A DNA stretch of 64,000 nucleotides from Planococcus citri (GCF_950023065.1 NC_088681.1:14508001-14572000), one strand, 5' to 3'. Shown: positions 48,161 through 60,570, counted from the first letter of the stretch. Translations and numbers: made by a program. The notes: generated by a model not told the origin, from the letters alone.

Positions 48161-49022
48161 TGTAACGGGAGGAATTGCGGCATTTTCCATCACTTAGGTG
48201 AGACAAAATTGTTCTGTATTCAGCTGCATCTCATTTTAGTAACGTAAGAGCGCATTCTGGCGGATTAATTACGTTGAAGCGCCATCTGGTGGATCAGTTC
48301 TCTCATGAGCAATGTGTTGTGAGAGCTCAAAGCCACACTTCAGTCATTCACAGACTCACCATGTGTAGCATGGCCAGCATGGGTATTTCACCCATTCACC
48401 AAGATAGGTCTATGTCAAGGCTTCCCATCTGAGAAGATAAGATAAGACAAGTTGAGGTGTGGACTTGTGGAGCCTTGTCTTTGTGGACATCATATTTATG
48501 TAACATGAACTATTCACTTGTGATCTGTTGCGTAAATATAATTGGGATTCAAATACACAAAGTTCAAGGTGGCTCAGGTGTTACATATACTATCATCCTT
48601 ATTCAAAAGCTCCAAGTAGAGCCATGGATGATGAACCTGCCCTATTTGTTGACCATGCCCTTCATCCCTGGGTTGTGCATTCTGCACATTATCTAGAATA
48701 GGTACTTTGTATTCATTCCTATTTATTATAAATACATAGTATTAAGTAACCACACAAAGATTATATTTCTATTGTAAGTGCTTCAATAAATCTGGTGAAA
48801 TACAATCGACCGAGGTTCATCTTTTATTATTATGCATTTATATTCATTATAAAATTGATAGTTCATTACCAAAGAGTAGGTAGGTATTGAGGCGGTCATT
48901 TGCCAGTACTTACAAGCCTTGTGATAGCTCTAGGTAAATGGTTCACTTCCTTGAAGTAGGGTGAAAGATGGACCAATGCACCTATGAGGTATTTCGCACT
49001 TGGGGCTACATTCCTCTTTACA
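48161..49022. mobile_element. Solo LTR, 862 bases, GGAT duplication
   Basis: Begins TGTAACGGGAGG and ends CTCTTTACA, so the ends are TGTAA/TTACA. GGAT lies on both sides (48157-48160, 49023-49026). The same AT-rich repeat continues on either side, which gives an unambiguous empty site. AATAAA at about 48785 is a candidate polyadenylation signal. It contains GCGCCATCTGGTGG. The 79-codon frame at 48457-48696 has no family features. Confidence 0.88.
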
Positions 49023-49300
49023 GGATAATATTTAATTTTTGGATAATTTTCAATTTTTAAATGATTTTCAGCTGTTGGAAAATTTTTAATTTTTGGAAAA
49101 TTTTCAATACCTATTTGGAAAATGTTCAATTTTTGGATGATATTCAATTTTCGGATAATTTCCAATTTTTGAAAAAATGTAATTTCTCGAAAATTTTTAA
49201 TTTTTGGAAGATGATGATTTCAATTGGAAAAATATTCAATTTCACTCAATTTGTGAAACCTTTTTACTTTATTTAGATAGGTATAATATGAATTCTTGAA
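49023..49300. repeat. AT-rich minisatellite, continuation after the solo LTR
   Basis: Imperfect TTTTTGGATAATTTTCAATT units, the same as 48040-48160 and inverted relative to 41815-41950. Confidence 0.75.
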
Positions 49301-49815
49301 AAATTTTCATTATTTAAAATATTTTAATTTTTTGAAAACTTGTGCCTAAGTTTGGAAAAATTATAATTTTGGTATCTACTACATATTTTGGGAACTCTGC
49401 ACTCGACAAAAATGAAGTCGAAAAAGTTGAAAAATTTTTTTAAAACATTTGAAAATTTGAAATGTTTAAAACTTTTTTTTTTTAGATAATTTCAAGGTTA
49501 CGATTTTTTGCCACAGTCTCCATCATTCAAGAACGTTGGACATTACCCACTCTGGTTCCTATTTTCCATTTTCTCACTCGAAACTTTCATTGCTGAAAGT
49601 GAAACTTTCAGAAAACTCCACTTTGTTTAGATTCATGTTCACGCCACCTCTCTACTCTCTCACACTTCAAAACAACGACCTTTTGAAAAAAACCTCACAA
49701 AATCGTATACAATTCATTTTTTTCTTTCCTTCAACCGCGAATAATTTATACGAGTTCAATAACAGCTCTTCATTCATTAAAATAATATTCACCCGTTATT
49801 ATTTTTTTGTTACAG
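49301..49815. other. AT-rich, ending in a splice acceptor
   Basis: No gene seen. The last bases, ATTTTTTTGTTACAG at 49801-49815, form a strong 3' splice site for the next feature. Confidence 0.5.
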
Positions 49816-50076
49816 AACAATAGAAAACAGTCGAGCATGGATTCCACACCATACACATGGTGCATTTGTATAGTTCTACTATTCATCGAAATTAACGCAG
49901 TTCCACTGAAGAAAAGCTCTTCTGGTAAGTTTCTAAAAAATTATACATTTCAAAAAAAAAAAAAGAAACCCCATTCGATATTATTTTACTCACAGTTCAC
50001 ACACAAAGCTCTCGAGTCTCGAATCTATAACCTCCGAGCCGAAATCCATCACGGAGTAGTGAAAGAAACCCCGGAA
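49816..50076 (+). CDS. Candidate secreted-protein gene: signal-peptide exon plus possible second exon
   Basis: An acceptor at 49815 leads into a short 5' leader and ATG at 49837. The frame reads MDSTPYTW, a hydrophobic core CICIVLLFIEINA, then VPLKKSSS, and meets TCTG|GTAAGT at 49924/49925. A positively charged segment after a small-residue cleavage site (EINA|VP) is typical of a signal peptide. Using an AG at 50008 the frame continues as ALESRIYNLRAEIHHGVVKE to a possible GTAAAT donor at 50077. The 84-base intron and phase 1 junction agree. A nearby CACAG at 49995 is a better-looking acceptor but gives a stop. The unspliced frame is also open to 50139. Family unknown. Exon 1 is much better supported than exon 2. 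Confidence 0.55.
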
Positions 50077-50079
50077 GTA

Positions 50080-53000
50080 AATTCAAAAACGTTTCTCTTT
50101 TTTTTTTTGTCCAATTACACCTCTCCGTTGAAATCATAAAATACTTACAAAAAAGTGAAGTAAATCCTTGATAAAAGTTTCCAAAGACGAGCACTTATAC
50201 AAAAGTTGTAAACTTTTCGTAATTTAAAACGCTTATAGAAAAGTGTGAATACAATTAGGGTAGCTTTAACGTGTCAAAAAAGACGAAAAAATGCGATAAG
50301 CATCGCAGGTACGAGTATCGTCGTAGCATTATTCGCGCATTTCGTAGATATGCCAGAATTGGATCTCAATCAATCGCCATTTTTATCCACCTTCCCAAGG
50401 GTCAACTTTAAAACGTAGGTAATTCTTTCCTCGAGGAAGTGAAATCGTATTCTGATACTATCGCTTCCAAATACGTTTAAAATAAGTAGGTATTTTCCTC
50501 GAACAAGATTTACATTTTTTTTTCTTCTCACCAAATTTAATTCGTATAACAATTCGACTATTTTATATCGAGCAGATGTTTTTACTAAACAGACGACGAT
50601 GATGCGACGAACGATGAAGGTGAAATATAAATCGTGCTTTTAATAAAGTCAGTATTTTTCAAAGTATATTATGTAAATAATACCTTTACAAAAGATCCTT
50701 TTTCATAAAAGCTACATCGTCGCACATCGTTCTCTAATTTAACCACCGAGCTCATCTTTTTTGAAATAATAATCAAAAATGGCGGAAATGACGCGCAATT
50801 TTTAATTTTTTTCCACAAATTGCATTCGCTGTGTAATTATTCGACGTAATCATATAGGTAGCTGTACAATACCAAAGGAAACTCGTATAATTAGAAAGCT
50901 TCGACTCGACAACGAAAATGAACGAAACGATAAAACCATCTCCAGCATAACGTATGTGTCATTTGAGAGAAAAGCAAATACATGAATATAGCAATACGAT
51001 GACCTACATTATTAATCTCATCCTCGCGAATAATTACACTTGACATGAACGTAAAAGCTCCTCATACACACTTCATAATACTCGGTAAATTACAAAAAAT
51101 AATCCGTTTCGAGTACGCGATTTTCCAACAAATAACTGATAAGAGAAGCTTAATTTTATACGCATATTTACCTATCTATACGTTGGACAAGCGATGCTGA
51201 GGACGATCCTTTGAACGAAAAGAAAGGGGAAGAAGTTGAAAATAGGCTGAAATTACTCTAAAAGCAATATACCTATCTAAATAAAGTGTACACTTTTCAA
51301 GTCGAATTATACGAAATACGCCCTTAAAAATATTTCTATACATTTGCGCGGAAATTTAATTTATAAAACAGACGAGTATTTTTTTTCTGGTTTTGCGTAT
51401 TTCTACCTACCTACCTTCTTCGTTCACGTGCTCAAAAAGGAACAACAGAGTGGAAATTGATACGTGTGGGTGTTTTGAAGCTTCATCAAGGCATACGTGC
51501 TTTTTTTAATGTTATTTTTCGTCGTATTTTTCTTCTCTTTACAATTGTCTGCTTTTATTTTAAGAAGGCGAGGAGGAGAAAAGGATGCAAAAAATTATCG
51601 TTACTGTTAAAGGTACCCTTATTGATATAAAAATACCAGTTTATTATTTCACGTTGGAATTTTAAAGCGATGAAGAAGAATGAGAAATTAAATTCGAGGG
51701 AAAAGGTAGGATGAAAAAACGACGAACTTGGAAATAATTTAATTTCAGAAAAGTTTTCGAATTATAAAATTTGCGCTTGTTTTTCAAACTGTACCTACGT
51801 TTTGAATGGAAAATAAATTCGATTAATTTTACATCAATTTATTATTTGAAAATCAGGCAAAATAATCATAATTATTCAAAAATTACATTTACGTCTAGGT
51901 AATTGTGAACCTTGCTTCGTAGTTTTCCAGAAAATTGAAATTTTTCATCAGAGTGATGATGGAATTGAATTCGGTGACCTTGAATTAGTTGGAAATCACC
52001 CTCAGAACTGAGAAAAATAGTTTTTTTCGACCGAACCAGAGAATTAAACGTTTATTGGATGAGCAACACAGGCGTTAATAAAATTGCATAACCAGTTTGC
52101 CGTAAATACCCTGTCTACCCTGTCTATCTTTTTTAAAAACATAATACAGAATCTTCGAATTGAGGAGGCGAATCGTATGGAAATTTTGACAATGGGTTTT
52201 TTTTTATTAACGTTGAATTCATTTTCGAGGCCAGATTCCTCCCCTCCCCCCTTATGAGAGAAGCAATCCCTTTTTTGAGAAATCAAATCAAATTGGACTT
52301 GTAAAACTTTCCTGAACATCTGCCTGACCTGAGAATGGCTGCAGAAATAGTATCTCTGGATAGAGAATGATGAACTGTAGGTAAACAGAAAACACTCGGT
52401 TGTTATGCATCGCAAACTACGAGTAAAAATAGTCGATCGATCAATGAAAATGAACGAAGGCGTTAAACTACATTTCAGTATCTGAAAGGTTCAATGTTTT
52501 TAAATGAAAATAAAAATCAATCAAAAAAATAAATACAGCACTAATCAATTTCAAGTAACACCAAGTTAGGAAAATTGTAAAGAAGAAGAAACGAGTGACA
52601 AAGACCACAACCACTGTAAACTGTACATTGAACTGTAGAACTACAAAGTATAAGCACTAAGCAGATCTACTCGTACCTTATACTAAAATATTGTTGTTGG
52701 AAATTAATTTTGGAAAATCTCATGCACCACGATGAGGGAATTCAGAAATACCCCAAACAATCCCTCCTGTTTCCTCACCTCTTCTAACTCTCCTGTCTAA
52801 GATTAATCCCCCATGAAAAAAAGAAAGGATTCGTCTCATAAAGTCTACAGTAAATATTTGTTGAAATAAAATTTCATGCTTCATATTCCAGAGATTAATG
52901 ATCAGTGAAATGTTGATAACAATTCGTTTACTTATTTTCAAGATACTTTTACTTTGGCTTTTCAAAATTACAGTATAAACACGTGTTATTTATTTTTACT

Positions 53001-53431
53001 CGTATCTCAAAGATTACACCTACTACGGCGCTCTTCGCAAGAGTTTGAAATTTTTGACTAGATATAACTTCTCAGTTTTATTAGGTTGGCATTTTTGGCG
53101 GGAAATTTTCGGTTTCGTTAATATAATTCTTTTTTTCCTGGAAATATGGTTATGGTAGTATATAAAATAGAATAAAGAATAATAAATCATTAATTCAACG
53201 TTGTTATAAAATCAAGTAATTTTTTCAACTCGAAAAAAAAATATTTACTTTTTTGAAAGTTCGTTTAATTTATTTCCAGGGTAGTTTGTTTACTTATAAA
53301 TTTTGTTTAAAAATAAAGTTTTTCGCGAATTTCTCTATTCAGTACCCAATCATGGTGTGTTAAGTACAGGTATCTACTCGTATCTGCTGACGTTATTTCA
53401 TATACAGGGTGTCCCATCAAGCAATGGATTT
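50080..53431. other. Unique AT-rich DNA, probably intronic
   Basis: No repeats apart from the 52074-52111 block shared with 9846-9882. A possible small exon at about 51566-51613, between TTTATTTTAAG and GTACCC, is too weak to call. The 123-codon minus-strand frame at 52044-52415 has no motifs. Confidence 0.4.
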
Positions 53432-53483
53432 AATTTTTTATTTCAACATTTGGATATATATCCAAATGTTGAAATGAAAAATT
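53432..53483. repeat. 36-base perfect palindrome in a 52-base near-palindrome
   Basis: 53440-53475 is a perfect palindrome centred on GGATATATATCC, and one mismatch outward it extends to 53432-53483. It follows ACAGGGTGTCCCATC at 53404, a sequence resembling ends of some insect transposons. Confidence 0.9.
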
Positions 53484-54690
53484 CATGTGAGGAGATGCTC
53501 ATGTCGGAATTTAAAGAAGCAATAATTTCGAAATTTTTTTTGATAGTTTTGTGATTGAAAAGCAAGAATACGATTACATTCCTAATCCCTGTTTTCATTC
53601 CGAAAATAATAATGTAATTTCAATTTGAAGAATTTCTATCATTAAATAAAATCGTGTAATATCAAACTAAAATTGTTCTGAGCATTTGAATGTTTCAAAA
53701 CATCAGTCCTTTCAAAGATCAAGAGATACACTGGGAGTGGGGTAAGGGGTAGAACGTTTAAATGTGACTGGAATTGTGATAAAGAAAAGTTGAAATATTT
53801 TTACAAAAATAGGTACACTGGATTGGTGTGAGTATTTTATGCTTTTGAGGAAAGTAAAGGAAATGGGCTGGTATGCGAATTTATTTTCAAAGAGAGCGAG
53901 GGTTTTAATTCTAAATTGTACAATTCTTATACGGTGATCTGGTTACTTTTCACCGAATAATAAAACTTTTAAAGTTTCAGTTTTCCAAATTAATTAAAAG
54001 CTTGGTATTCGATGCGAAAACGAGCAACTGAAAAATTAGTACAATTAAACAGATTCTCGGGCAAATTTTATCGCAAAATTCGACAATTTCATTCTAAAAT
54101 AAATTATGGGGAACCAACCGGCTGGCTTTAGAGTAGTTTTGAAGAGAAAGGGGGAGGGGGAGGGGGAAGGGGTCCCAAACTTGATCTGGAAGGTCGAGAT
54201 GCGATTTTTGACGAAATTTCTCTGATTTTACAAATAAAAATGTCGAGGGAAACGAAAACTTGCTGAAAAATGTGAGTCAATTATTGAAATCCAAATGTTA
54301 ACAAAATCTGTCAATTTTCTTGCAAAACGTTCTGAAAACATTTTGAAAATGACGAAAATGCTTGAAAACGTTTTAAAATTTTTTTAAATTATCAAAAACT
54401 AAGGAAAAGATCTTGTACAAGAGGCCTAAGTGAAATTAGACCCCACAAATTCGGACAGGGACGCGGGACGTAGCGAAGTGGTTTTGCTGGGGGGGGGGCA
54501 AAGATCCTAAGGATTCCCAACTAATTTGACCGAAAATTCCCAACTTATTCGACTGAAAATTCTGAAGTTGGATGAAAAAAGAGGGTATTCAAGTTACAAG
54601 TAGTGAGGGGATTGTATCACCGACATTTTGTAGCCAAAAAATTGTAACTTTGTCGACTATAATCAAAATTTTAACGTTCTTAACACTCTG
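53484..54690. other. Non-coding DNA with G-rich tracts
   Basis: G/A-rich run at about 54148-54175 and a G9 run near 54490. No gene seen. Confidence 0.5.
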
Positions 54691-54699
54691 GTATTAAAA

Positions 54700-55660
54700 A
54701 ATTTTGAAAAGCTAGTGGTTCTGTTCCGAAAGAAATGAAAAATTTGCATTTTGTATAAGCTTTGAATATTATGAGTATTTCTGGAATTTTTCTGTTTAAT
54801 TTTCATATTATTAAAATTTTTTAAAGCAGCATTTTGAATGGCCCGAGCGAAGTGAGGGCAAAAGTTTTGGAAAATTTATGATTTGAAAAGAAGAATAACA
54901 TCAATTTTAATGAAAGAATTCGGTTTTTCCAATCTCAACATTTTTCAAATTCAATTATAGATTTTTTAAAATATTGTAACGCGAGGCCCAAAGCTTTAAA
55001 AGGTTTGTAGTTCGCTAAGTAGAACAACATCAATTTTAATGTAAGAATTCGGTTTTTCTTATCTCAACTCTCTTTTAATTTTATTAATGGTTTTGTGAAA
55101 TTCTTAGTATGAAAAAAAGAACTAAATTGGTCCGGTGGCCCAAGTGAAGCAATGGCAAAAGTTTTGGAAAATATGTGACTTGAAATGAAAAAGTAGAATA
55201 TCAATTTTAATAAAAGAATCCAGTCAGTCCAGTTTTTCTGATCTCAATATTTTTCAAATTCAATCATACGTTTCTTGAAATTGTAACTTTGTAGAAGAGA
55301 ATCAAATTGGCCCGAGCGAATCAAGGCTAAAAGCTTTGGAAAAATTGTAATTCAAAAAATAGAACAATATCAAATTTATTGAAAAAATTCGGTTTCTCTG
55401 ATCTCAACTTTTCAAGAAATTTAAATTTATCAATAGTTTCTTGAAATTTTGAAGCTTAAAAAAAAACAAATTGGCCCGAGCGAAGCGAGGGTAAGAGATT
55501 TTCAAAATTTGTAATTTCAAGAAGCAACACAGTTGTAATGTTGATGTGAAAAGGTAAACATTTTTGAAAAAAATGTGAATTTTAGTTGGAAAATCATAGA
55601 TTTAGAAATTGGTTTGGCTTCAAAAGTTGAGAAAGTTTCTAACTTTGATGGTTGTAAAAA
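54700..55660. repeat. Diverged tandem repeat, about five copies of 150-175 bases
   Basis: Each copy has GGCCCGAGCGAAGCGAGG or a variant (near 54838, 54985, 55135, 55311, 55474), a TTTGGAAAAT-like block, AACATCAATTTTAATG and a TTCGGTTTTTC..ATCTCAAC block. Related CGCTTCGCTC sequences occur at 55795, 59278 and 60128. Confidence 0.8.
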
Positions 55661-55894
55661 ATTTTAATATTTGAAAACTCCAAAACTAAAATACTTATTG
55701 TCGGAATTTTTGTATTTTCCCAACTTTTTTGTATTTCTCACAATTTCCCAACTTTCGCGGAACATTGAGGGGGGCAGGCTGCCCCCTAGACCCCCCTTCG
55801 CTTCGTCCTTCAATTCGGATTATAGAAGGATCCCACTGGTACAAACATTTTTGAACCAGACAAAATTGAGTTGATAGAGAAGACTAAAATACAC

Positions 55895-56030
55895 CACCAT
55901 GTTAAAATTTCAAAAAAGTGCTGAAATCCATTTTTGAATTTTTGGTGAATTTTTAAAGATTCAAATTTGAGCCAAAAATGTGAAAAAAATCGAAATGTTA
56001 CCGAGATGACCTCGAAATCTGAAGTTGGTT
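55895..56030. repeat. Third copy of the 7770-8110 repeat
   Basis: GTGCTGAAATCC, TTTTTGGTGAATTTTT and GAGATGACC parallel the copies at 7780 and 7930 in the same orientation. Confidence 0.55.
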
Positions 56031-56205
56031 TGCATCCTATTTTTCACCTCCCGAATTGATTGATTATAGTTCAATCCATTCTTTAAAGTGGCAAGGCCAA
56101 TACCACCCCAAAATTAATGTACACAACCCAGAAACTGAAAAACAAAATTGACATACCTAACATGACTCAAAATGAAACCTAAAAGTACGAAAAAATTCAA
56201 CTTAC

Positions 56206-56492
56206 CACTGCGTTTCAAAATCGGAAAGGGTGTCTCAAGGTGTAGTTGAACTCGTCCTCTTCTGTGAGCTGGATTAAACCAAAACATTAGGACGTGAACT
56301 GGAATGGCTGTCAACCTAAAACCAAAATAATATACTTGACATTTTACAAACCAAATTTCCAATTTTAAAGTTTACTAAAACTATACAACACCTCGTTCGA
56401 AACAACTTCGAGAGTAATGTACCCAGATCAACAAGACGTTCCAAAAATCCAATCATCTGTTCAATAACACGATTGAAATGGCGACAGGAGTT
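56206..56492 (-). CDS. Two candidate coding exons joined by a 76-base intron
   Basis: Minus strand. An acceptor GGCGCAG precedes 56492-56392 (101 bases, reading NSCRHFNRVIEQMIGFLERL and then VDLGTLLSKLFRT). A GTGTTG donor and TTTTGGTTTTAG acceptor frame a 76-base intron. The next exon, 56315-56206 (110 bases), reads LTAIPVHVLMFWFNPAHRR then GRVQLHLETPFPILKRS and ends at GTAAGT. Junction phases match (AG|G, Arg), and neither exon contains a stop. I recognise no family. The first donor is weak, so this remains a prediction. Confidence 0.35.
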
Positions 56493-56499
56493 CTGCGCC

Positions 56500-57880
56500 A
56501 GGAGGAAATCAAACTACCACAATTTCAAATTAGTCTCTCATACATATGTACATATATCGATATAGAAGGCTGAAAATTAAAACCAGAAACCGAATCTGAA
56601 TCAGCCTGAACTTCATTAAAAGTTTGAAAAAAAATCAACCAACATAATTCTCGTACCTTATTAAATCTCAATTCAAAACACAACAAACACTCACTGGGAC
56701 ACCTTGTAAAACGAACCCATTCGAAAAAAAATAAATAAATACGCTATGATAATGGCACCCGAGGGCACAATATCCCGCAGTCTAGATTCGTTGACAGCAA
56801 AACATCGCAGGAGGAAACGAAAAGGATGAGCAATCATCACGCCAAAAAAAAAGTACTTCGAAAATTTCTCCATATAAATTAATAATAAATAGAAAAAAAA
56901 AAGGATCGAAGAAAAAAATACCGAAACGTAGGAATGACGTACGTATTTCATTTATCTTTCTATACGCACCAGTCCAATATAAATGCGCCTAATTGTGTAT
57001 TCGAAATTCGAAAACAATTCGCAAATCAACGACGATAAACCTATTTTATATTTTGTTTACGTGTTCGTTTTTTTCCATCATCGTTGACGCGAACCCGTCC
57101 ATTATATATCGTAATTCACTCCAAATCAAAGGCCATTTTTCTCTCCATTTGATAGGTAGGCTATAGGCAACTAGCGAGGTAAAAATAATTTCGCGATACC
57201 ATGCGAGGTTTTCCCCCTCCTCGGCGAACTTTGGGGAGCTTATACATAATTATGACGTAGGGTATCGTAAAAGCTGTTTTATTTCGTCGAGCTCGGTTAC
57301 TATCGTCGTCGTTAATTTGATATTCGGTGTATTTGGTGGTGGGGGGGGGGGGGTATTTTAAACCGCAACGTTTCGTGTAAAACCGCACCAAACACGCTGA
57401 TGATAAGTTTGCTTTTCTCGACATGCGGTGGTACACACAACAGAGTATATAACTTTTTAGAGCTGGCCCGAAAGGCAGCCCAGCCGAGCCAGGGGAAGTA
57501 GGCCGACTTTGAATTTTTAAATACCTCGGCTCGTATTTCACGTCTGAGCATTCTTAGCTGACTAAAAATTTCACAGTTTACGTTGCACGAAGCAAATAAG
57601 CCGGAGAATTTCATCGCAGCGTCGAAATACTCGCCAGCTTTTTATTGCTCGAGTAATTTTTTTCGTTTCTCGTTTCATTATTTAGAGCTTTAATAAAGTC
57701 GCGATACGTACACTTATACGAGAAAGAATTGTCATTTAGTTTACTCTAACGTGTAGGTGTACCTCCCTAGCTCACCCTCCTTTTCCATCTCTCTCTATTT
57801 GTCGTATATACTCTGTACCTCTACGAACAGCTCTAGGGAAATTCGTTTACTTTTTTCCTCGTCTTTGGCTCGACTCTTTG
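56500..57880. other. Unique DNA, no accepted gene
   Basis: The 86-codon minus-strand frame at 56691-56951 ends at a GTGAGT-like site, but its phase does not fit the neighbouring exons. G13 run at 57341-57353. CGGGACACC-type and GGTGTCCCA sequence at 56697 is an inverted match to 53404. Confidence 0.4.
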
Positions 57881-57887
57881 TTTGCAG

Positions 57888-57971
57888 ACGGAATGCTACA
57901 TGGTGAGATTTTCTAAAGAAACAAGCCCACAAAGACGTACAAGAATAGTCTGTGCACCCAAAAACATATAA
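57888..57971 (+). CDS. Candidate terminal coding exon
   Basis: A pyrimidine-rich stretch ending CTTTGTTTGCAG at 57887 is followed by 28 in-frame codons to TAA at 57969-57971, reading TECYMVRFSKETSP then QRRTRIVCAPKNI. Two Cys and a basic stretch would suit a secreted protein. It lies on the same strand as the signal-peptide exon 8 kb upstream and could be its last exon, but intervening exons are not identified and the phase link is untested. A 15-base exon ending at ATG|GTGAGA is an alternative. Confidence 0.3.
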   Translation, partial: TECYMVRFSKETSPQRRTRIVCAPKNI

Positions 57972-57979
57972 ATATTAAA

Positions 57980-59340
57980 CGACCTTGCGGTTTGCGTCTA
58001 CAATCTCATTTGGAGTATTACACGATATTAAGTACATATTATGGTGAGCCACAAAGACATTCGTTTCGAATATCCCTCCATCTCCTCCTCCTCCTCCTCA
58101 CCTGGCCGATAATATGAAAAAATTACACCAACCCAGTCGGTTCGCAACCTTGACCATAACACGTTGTTTAAAATTTTATCACTTAGAATATTCATTCGTA
58201 TATAGGTACAGAATATTTAATGAAAACACAACTAAACTCGAATTAAATTTTTAACGACTTTAGTCCACCAGGGGCTGATATTCTATTCCTACGGCTCTGC
58301 GTATTCATTCGGTGGCTATATAATAGGTACTTGGGCAATAATTTCACCGCTTAGGTTATACGTACGTATGTATTAATTGTACGATTAAACGTTGGAATGG
58401 CAGGCCATCACCGCCCAACTTTCCAGCAATAATATCCTTTTTGTAAGCTAGCCCTTAAATTTCACTAGTTCGCAACAAATAGACTATATAGCGATGCTAT
58501 AGACCTTTTATGGGGCAAGTTGTTATACGGTACAAATGTTGTGTGAAAATAATCGTCATTATAGACCAATTTGTCGCCAAATGCATTTGTGCCATGGAAT
58601 GAATTTCAAACGATTTTTTTTTCGACTCCTCCACGTTGTACTTTGATTATACATACGACGAGAATGACGCATTTTCGCGCCAACATTTACATAATTATAC
58701 GCTCCTACTCGTATATAGTATGTCGGTCGAATAATGCCCATCCATCATTTCGCATTGTGTAATGTAAATATACGTTTACGTACTATCTATTGAAATGAGC
58801 GAAAATCTGATAGATATCGTGATGAATACTTTAACAGTGGGGTGGTTCGAGGGACAAGTTTTGAATGGGAAAAATTGCGCGAGTTTACGAGGGAAGAGTT
58901 TTCCAAATTGTATAGTGAATTTTGAAGGAAGTGTAAGTTTTGAAAGATATCTTTGAAGTTGAATTTGGCATTATTTTTTATGTACCTACTCGAATCAATC
59001 GATCTAGTCCTGTTAATTCTGTCAATTTGTGGCCATGTTCGCGACGTTTGGCATTATATTAGAAAATAGGCCAATGAAATTTGCAGAGGCGTTCCCAACG
59101 AGTGGTGTAGGGGGGAGGGTCCCCCTCAGATAGAAAAATTCAGGCGAAGTTGGGCATTTGGAGGAAAATTGGGAGTGTTGGAAAAAGTTGAGAAATTTAG
59201 AAAAGTTTGGAAGACATTGTGTGAGCAAGGGGAAATCAAAGAATTACCTAAAACTACGCTATTTTAGTTTTCGTCTTCGCTTCGCTCAGGCCAGATCATT
59301 TTCCTTTTCCTTTCTCCGACCAAAGTTAGAGAGTAGAAAA
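57980..59340. other. Unique DNA, nothing recognised
   Basis: Includes a TCC microsatellite at about 58080-58098. Paired opposite-strand frames at 58559-58762 are shadows of one another. Confidence 0.45.
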
Positions 59341-59344
59341 ATTG

Positions 59345-59528
59345 ACTTCTCATATGTCCTTGATGTCTAGCCCTTTTGGCTTTGTTTTCAGCCATCTTTA
59401 ATCATGTCATTGAAGTAGATGTTGAACAGACTACATGACATTGGGCATCCCTGTCTGACTCCTCTTCCTATCTTCTTTGCTTCCGACATGTTTCCAGATC
59501 TTACTCTTATTACATTATCCGTGTATAT
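59345..59528 (-). pseudogene. Family 2 reverse transcriptase fragment, 3' side of a large insertion
   Basis: The minus strand reads NVIRVRSGNMSEAKKIGRGV then RQGCPMSCSLFNIYFNDMIK. It is less damaged than the 31640-32830 copy, since the GVRQGCPMS block is intact. It joins 63346 once the 59529-63341 element is removed. Confidence 0.9.
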
Positions 59529-60152
59529 GAGAGACGTTTTGTGATAAGGGCCCTTGTGGTGATATTTCAATTTTTCAGGTGAGAGAAAACATCGAATCAC
59601 TTTGATTTTTTAAATTTTTTTTCGATTTTTGGGTGCAGTGTTGTCTTGCGCATAGGTTGGATGGGAAATTTTGACAAAATTCGTCCATCATCGCCCGATA
59701 TCTGTGATTTAGAAAAGGGACCTTGTGGTGAACAGCCAAATTTACACAACGTTACAGTCTACCCCGCAAAAAAATATCGAGAAATTCGGATTCGCCATGA
59801 AATTTTACATAGGTAACAACAATAAAATAATTTTTCCATCGAGATTTTTTTTTTAAATTGACATTTTTTTTAAAAATCGAAAACAAACAAAAACTTTTGT
59901 TTTATGATTTCCCAAAAATGTGAGTTTTTGAGTAGGTATTCATGTTCAAATAATTTTTAAAACAAGAAGTTGATGTGATAGGCGAAATCTGATAGCACCA
60001 TTTGATTTCTTGTGAAAAAGTAAGTCGGAATCGCCAATAAAAAAAAAAGTCGTAGCAGTCTGCCGCTACGTAAGAGTCAAATTTTTGTGCCAGAAACAAG
60101 GGCTCTTGAACTATGTACTTGCACCCTCGCTTCGCTCCTGTGCTTCGCCTGG

Positions 60153-60570
60153 CACTTCGGATACATCCTCCCAATGTACTGTGAAAATTTGGACCCTCTA
60201 GGTCAATTTGGAGAGGCTACAGGCTGTCTAAAAAATTGGAAACTGTGTAACTGTAAAATAGCAAAAAAATCCACTTTTTTGACCTTGGAGAGAGGTCAAA
60301 TAGGGTTGGAAGGTTGAAACCTGCAAAAGACACTTCGGATACATCCTCCCAATGTACTGTGAAAATTTGGACCCTCTAGGTCAATTTGGAGGGGCTACAG
60401 GCTGTCTGAAAAATTGAAAAACACGTAAAATAGACTGAAAATCCACTTTTTTGACCCTGCCCTGGAGAGAGGTCAAATAGAGTTGGCAGGTTGAAACCTA
60501 CAATAATCACTCATGAGGCACCCCACCATTGTATGCTGAAAATTTAGACCCCCTAGATCAGTTTTAGGGG
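60153..60570 (+). repeat. 178-base tandem repeat, about 2.3 copies
   Basis: CACTTCGGATACATCCTCCC starts at 60153 and 60331. Both copies continue through TGGACCCTCTAGGTCAATTT and AGAGGTCAAATAG. A weaker third start is near 60510. Confidence 0.85.

Noticed and set aside
52044..52415. 123-codon minus-strand gene
   Set aside because: No recognisable domain, composition like the surrounding non-coding DNA, and partly overlapping the block shared with 9846-9882.
56691..56951. 86-codon minus-strand frame as an upstream exon of 56206-56492
   Set aside because: Its GTGAGT-like donor leaves two bases of a codon, which forces a stop in the next exon, and no acceptor precedes it.
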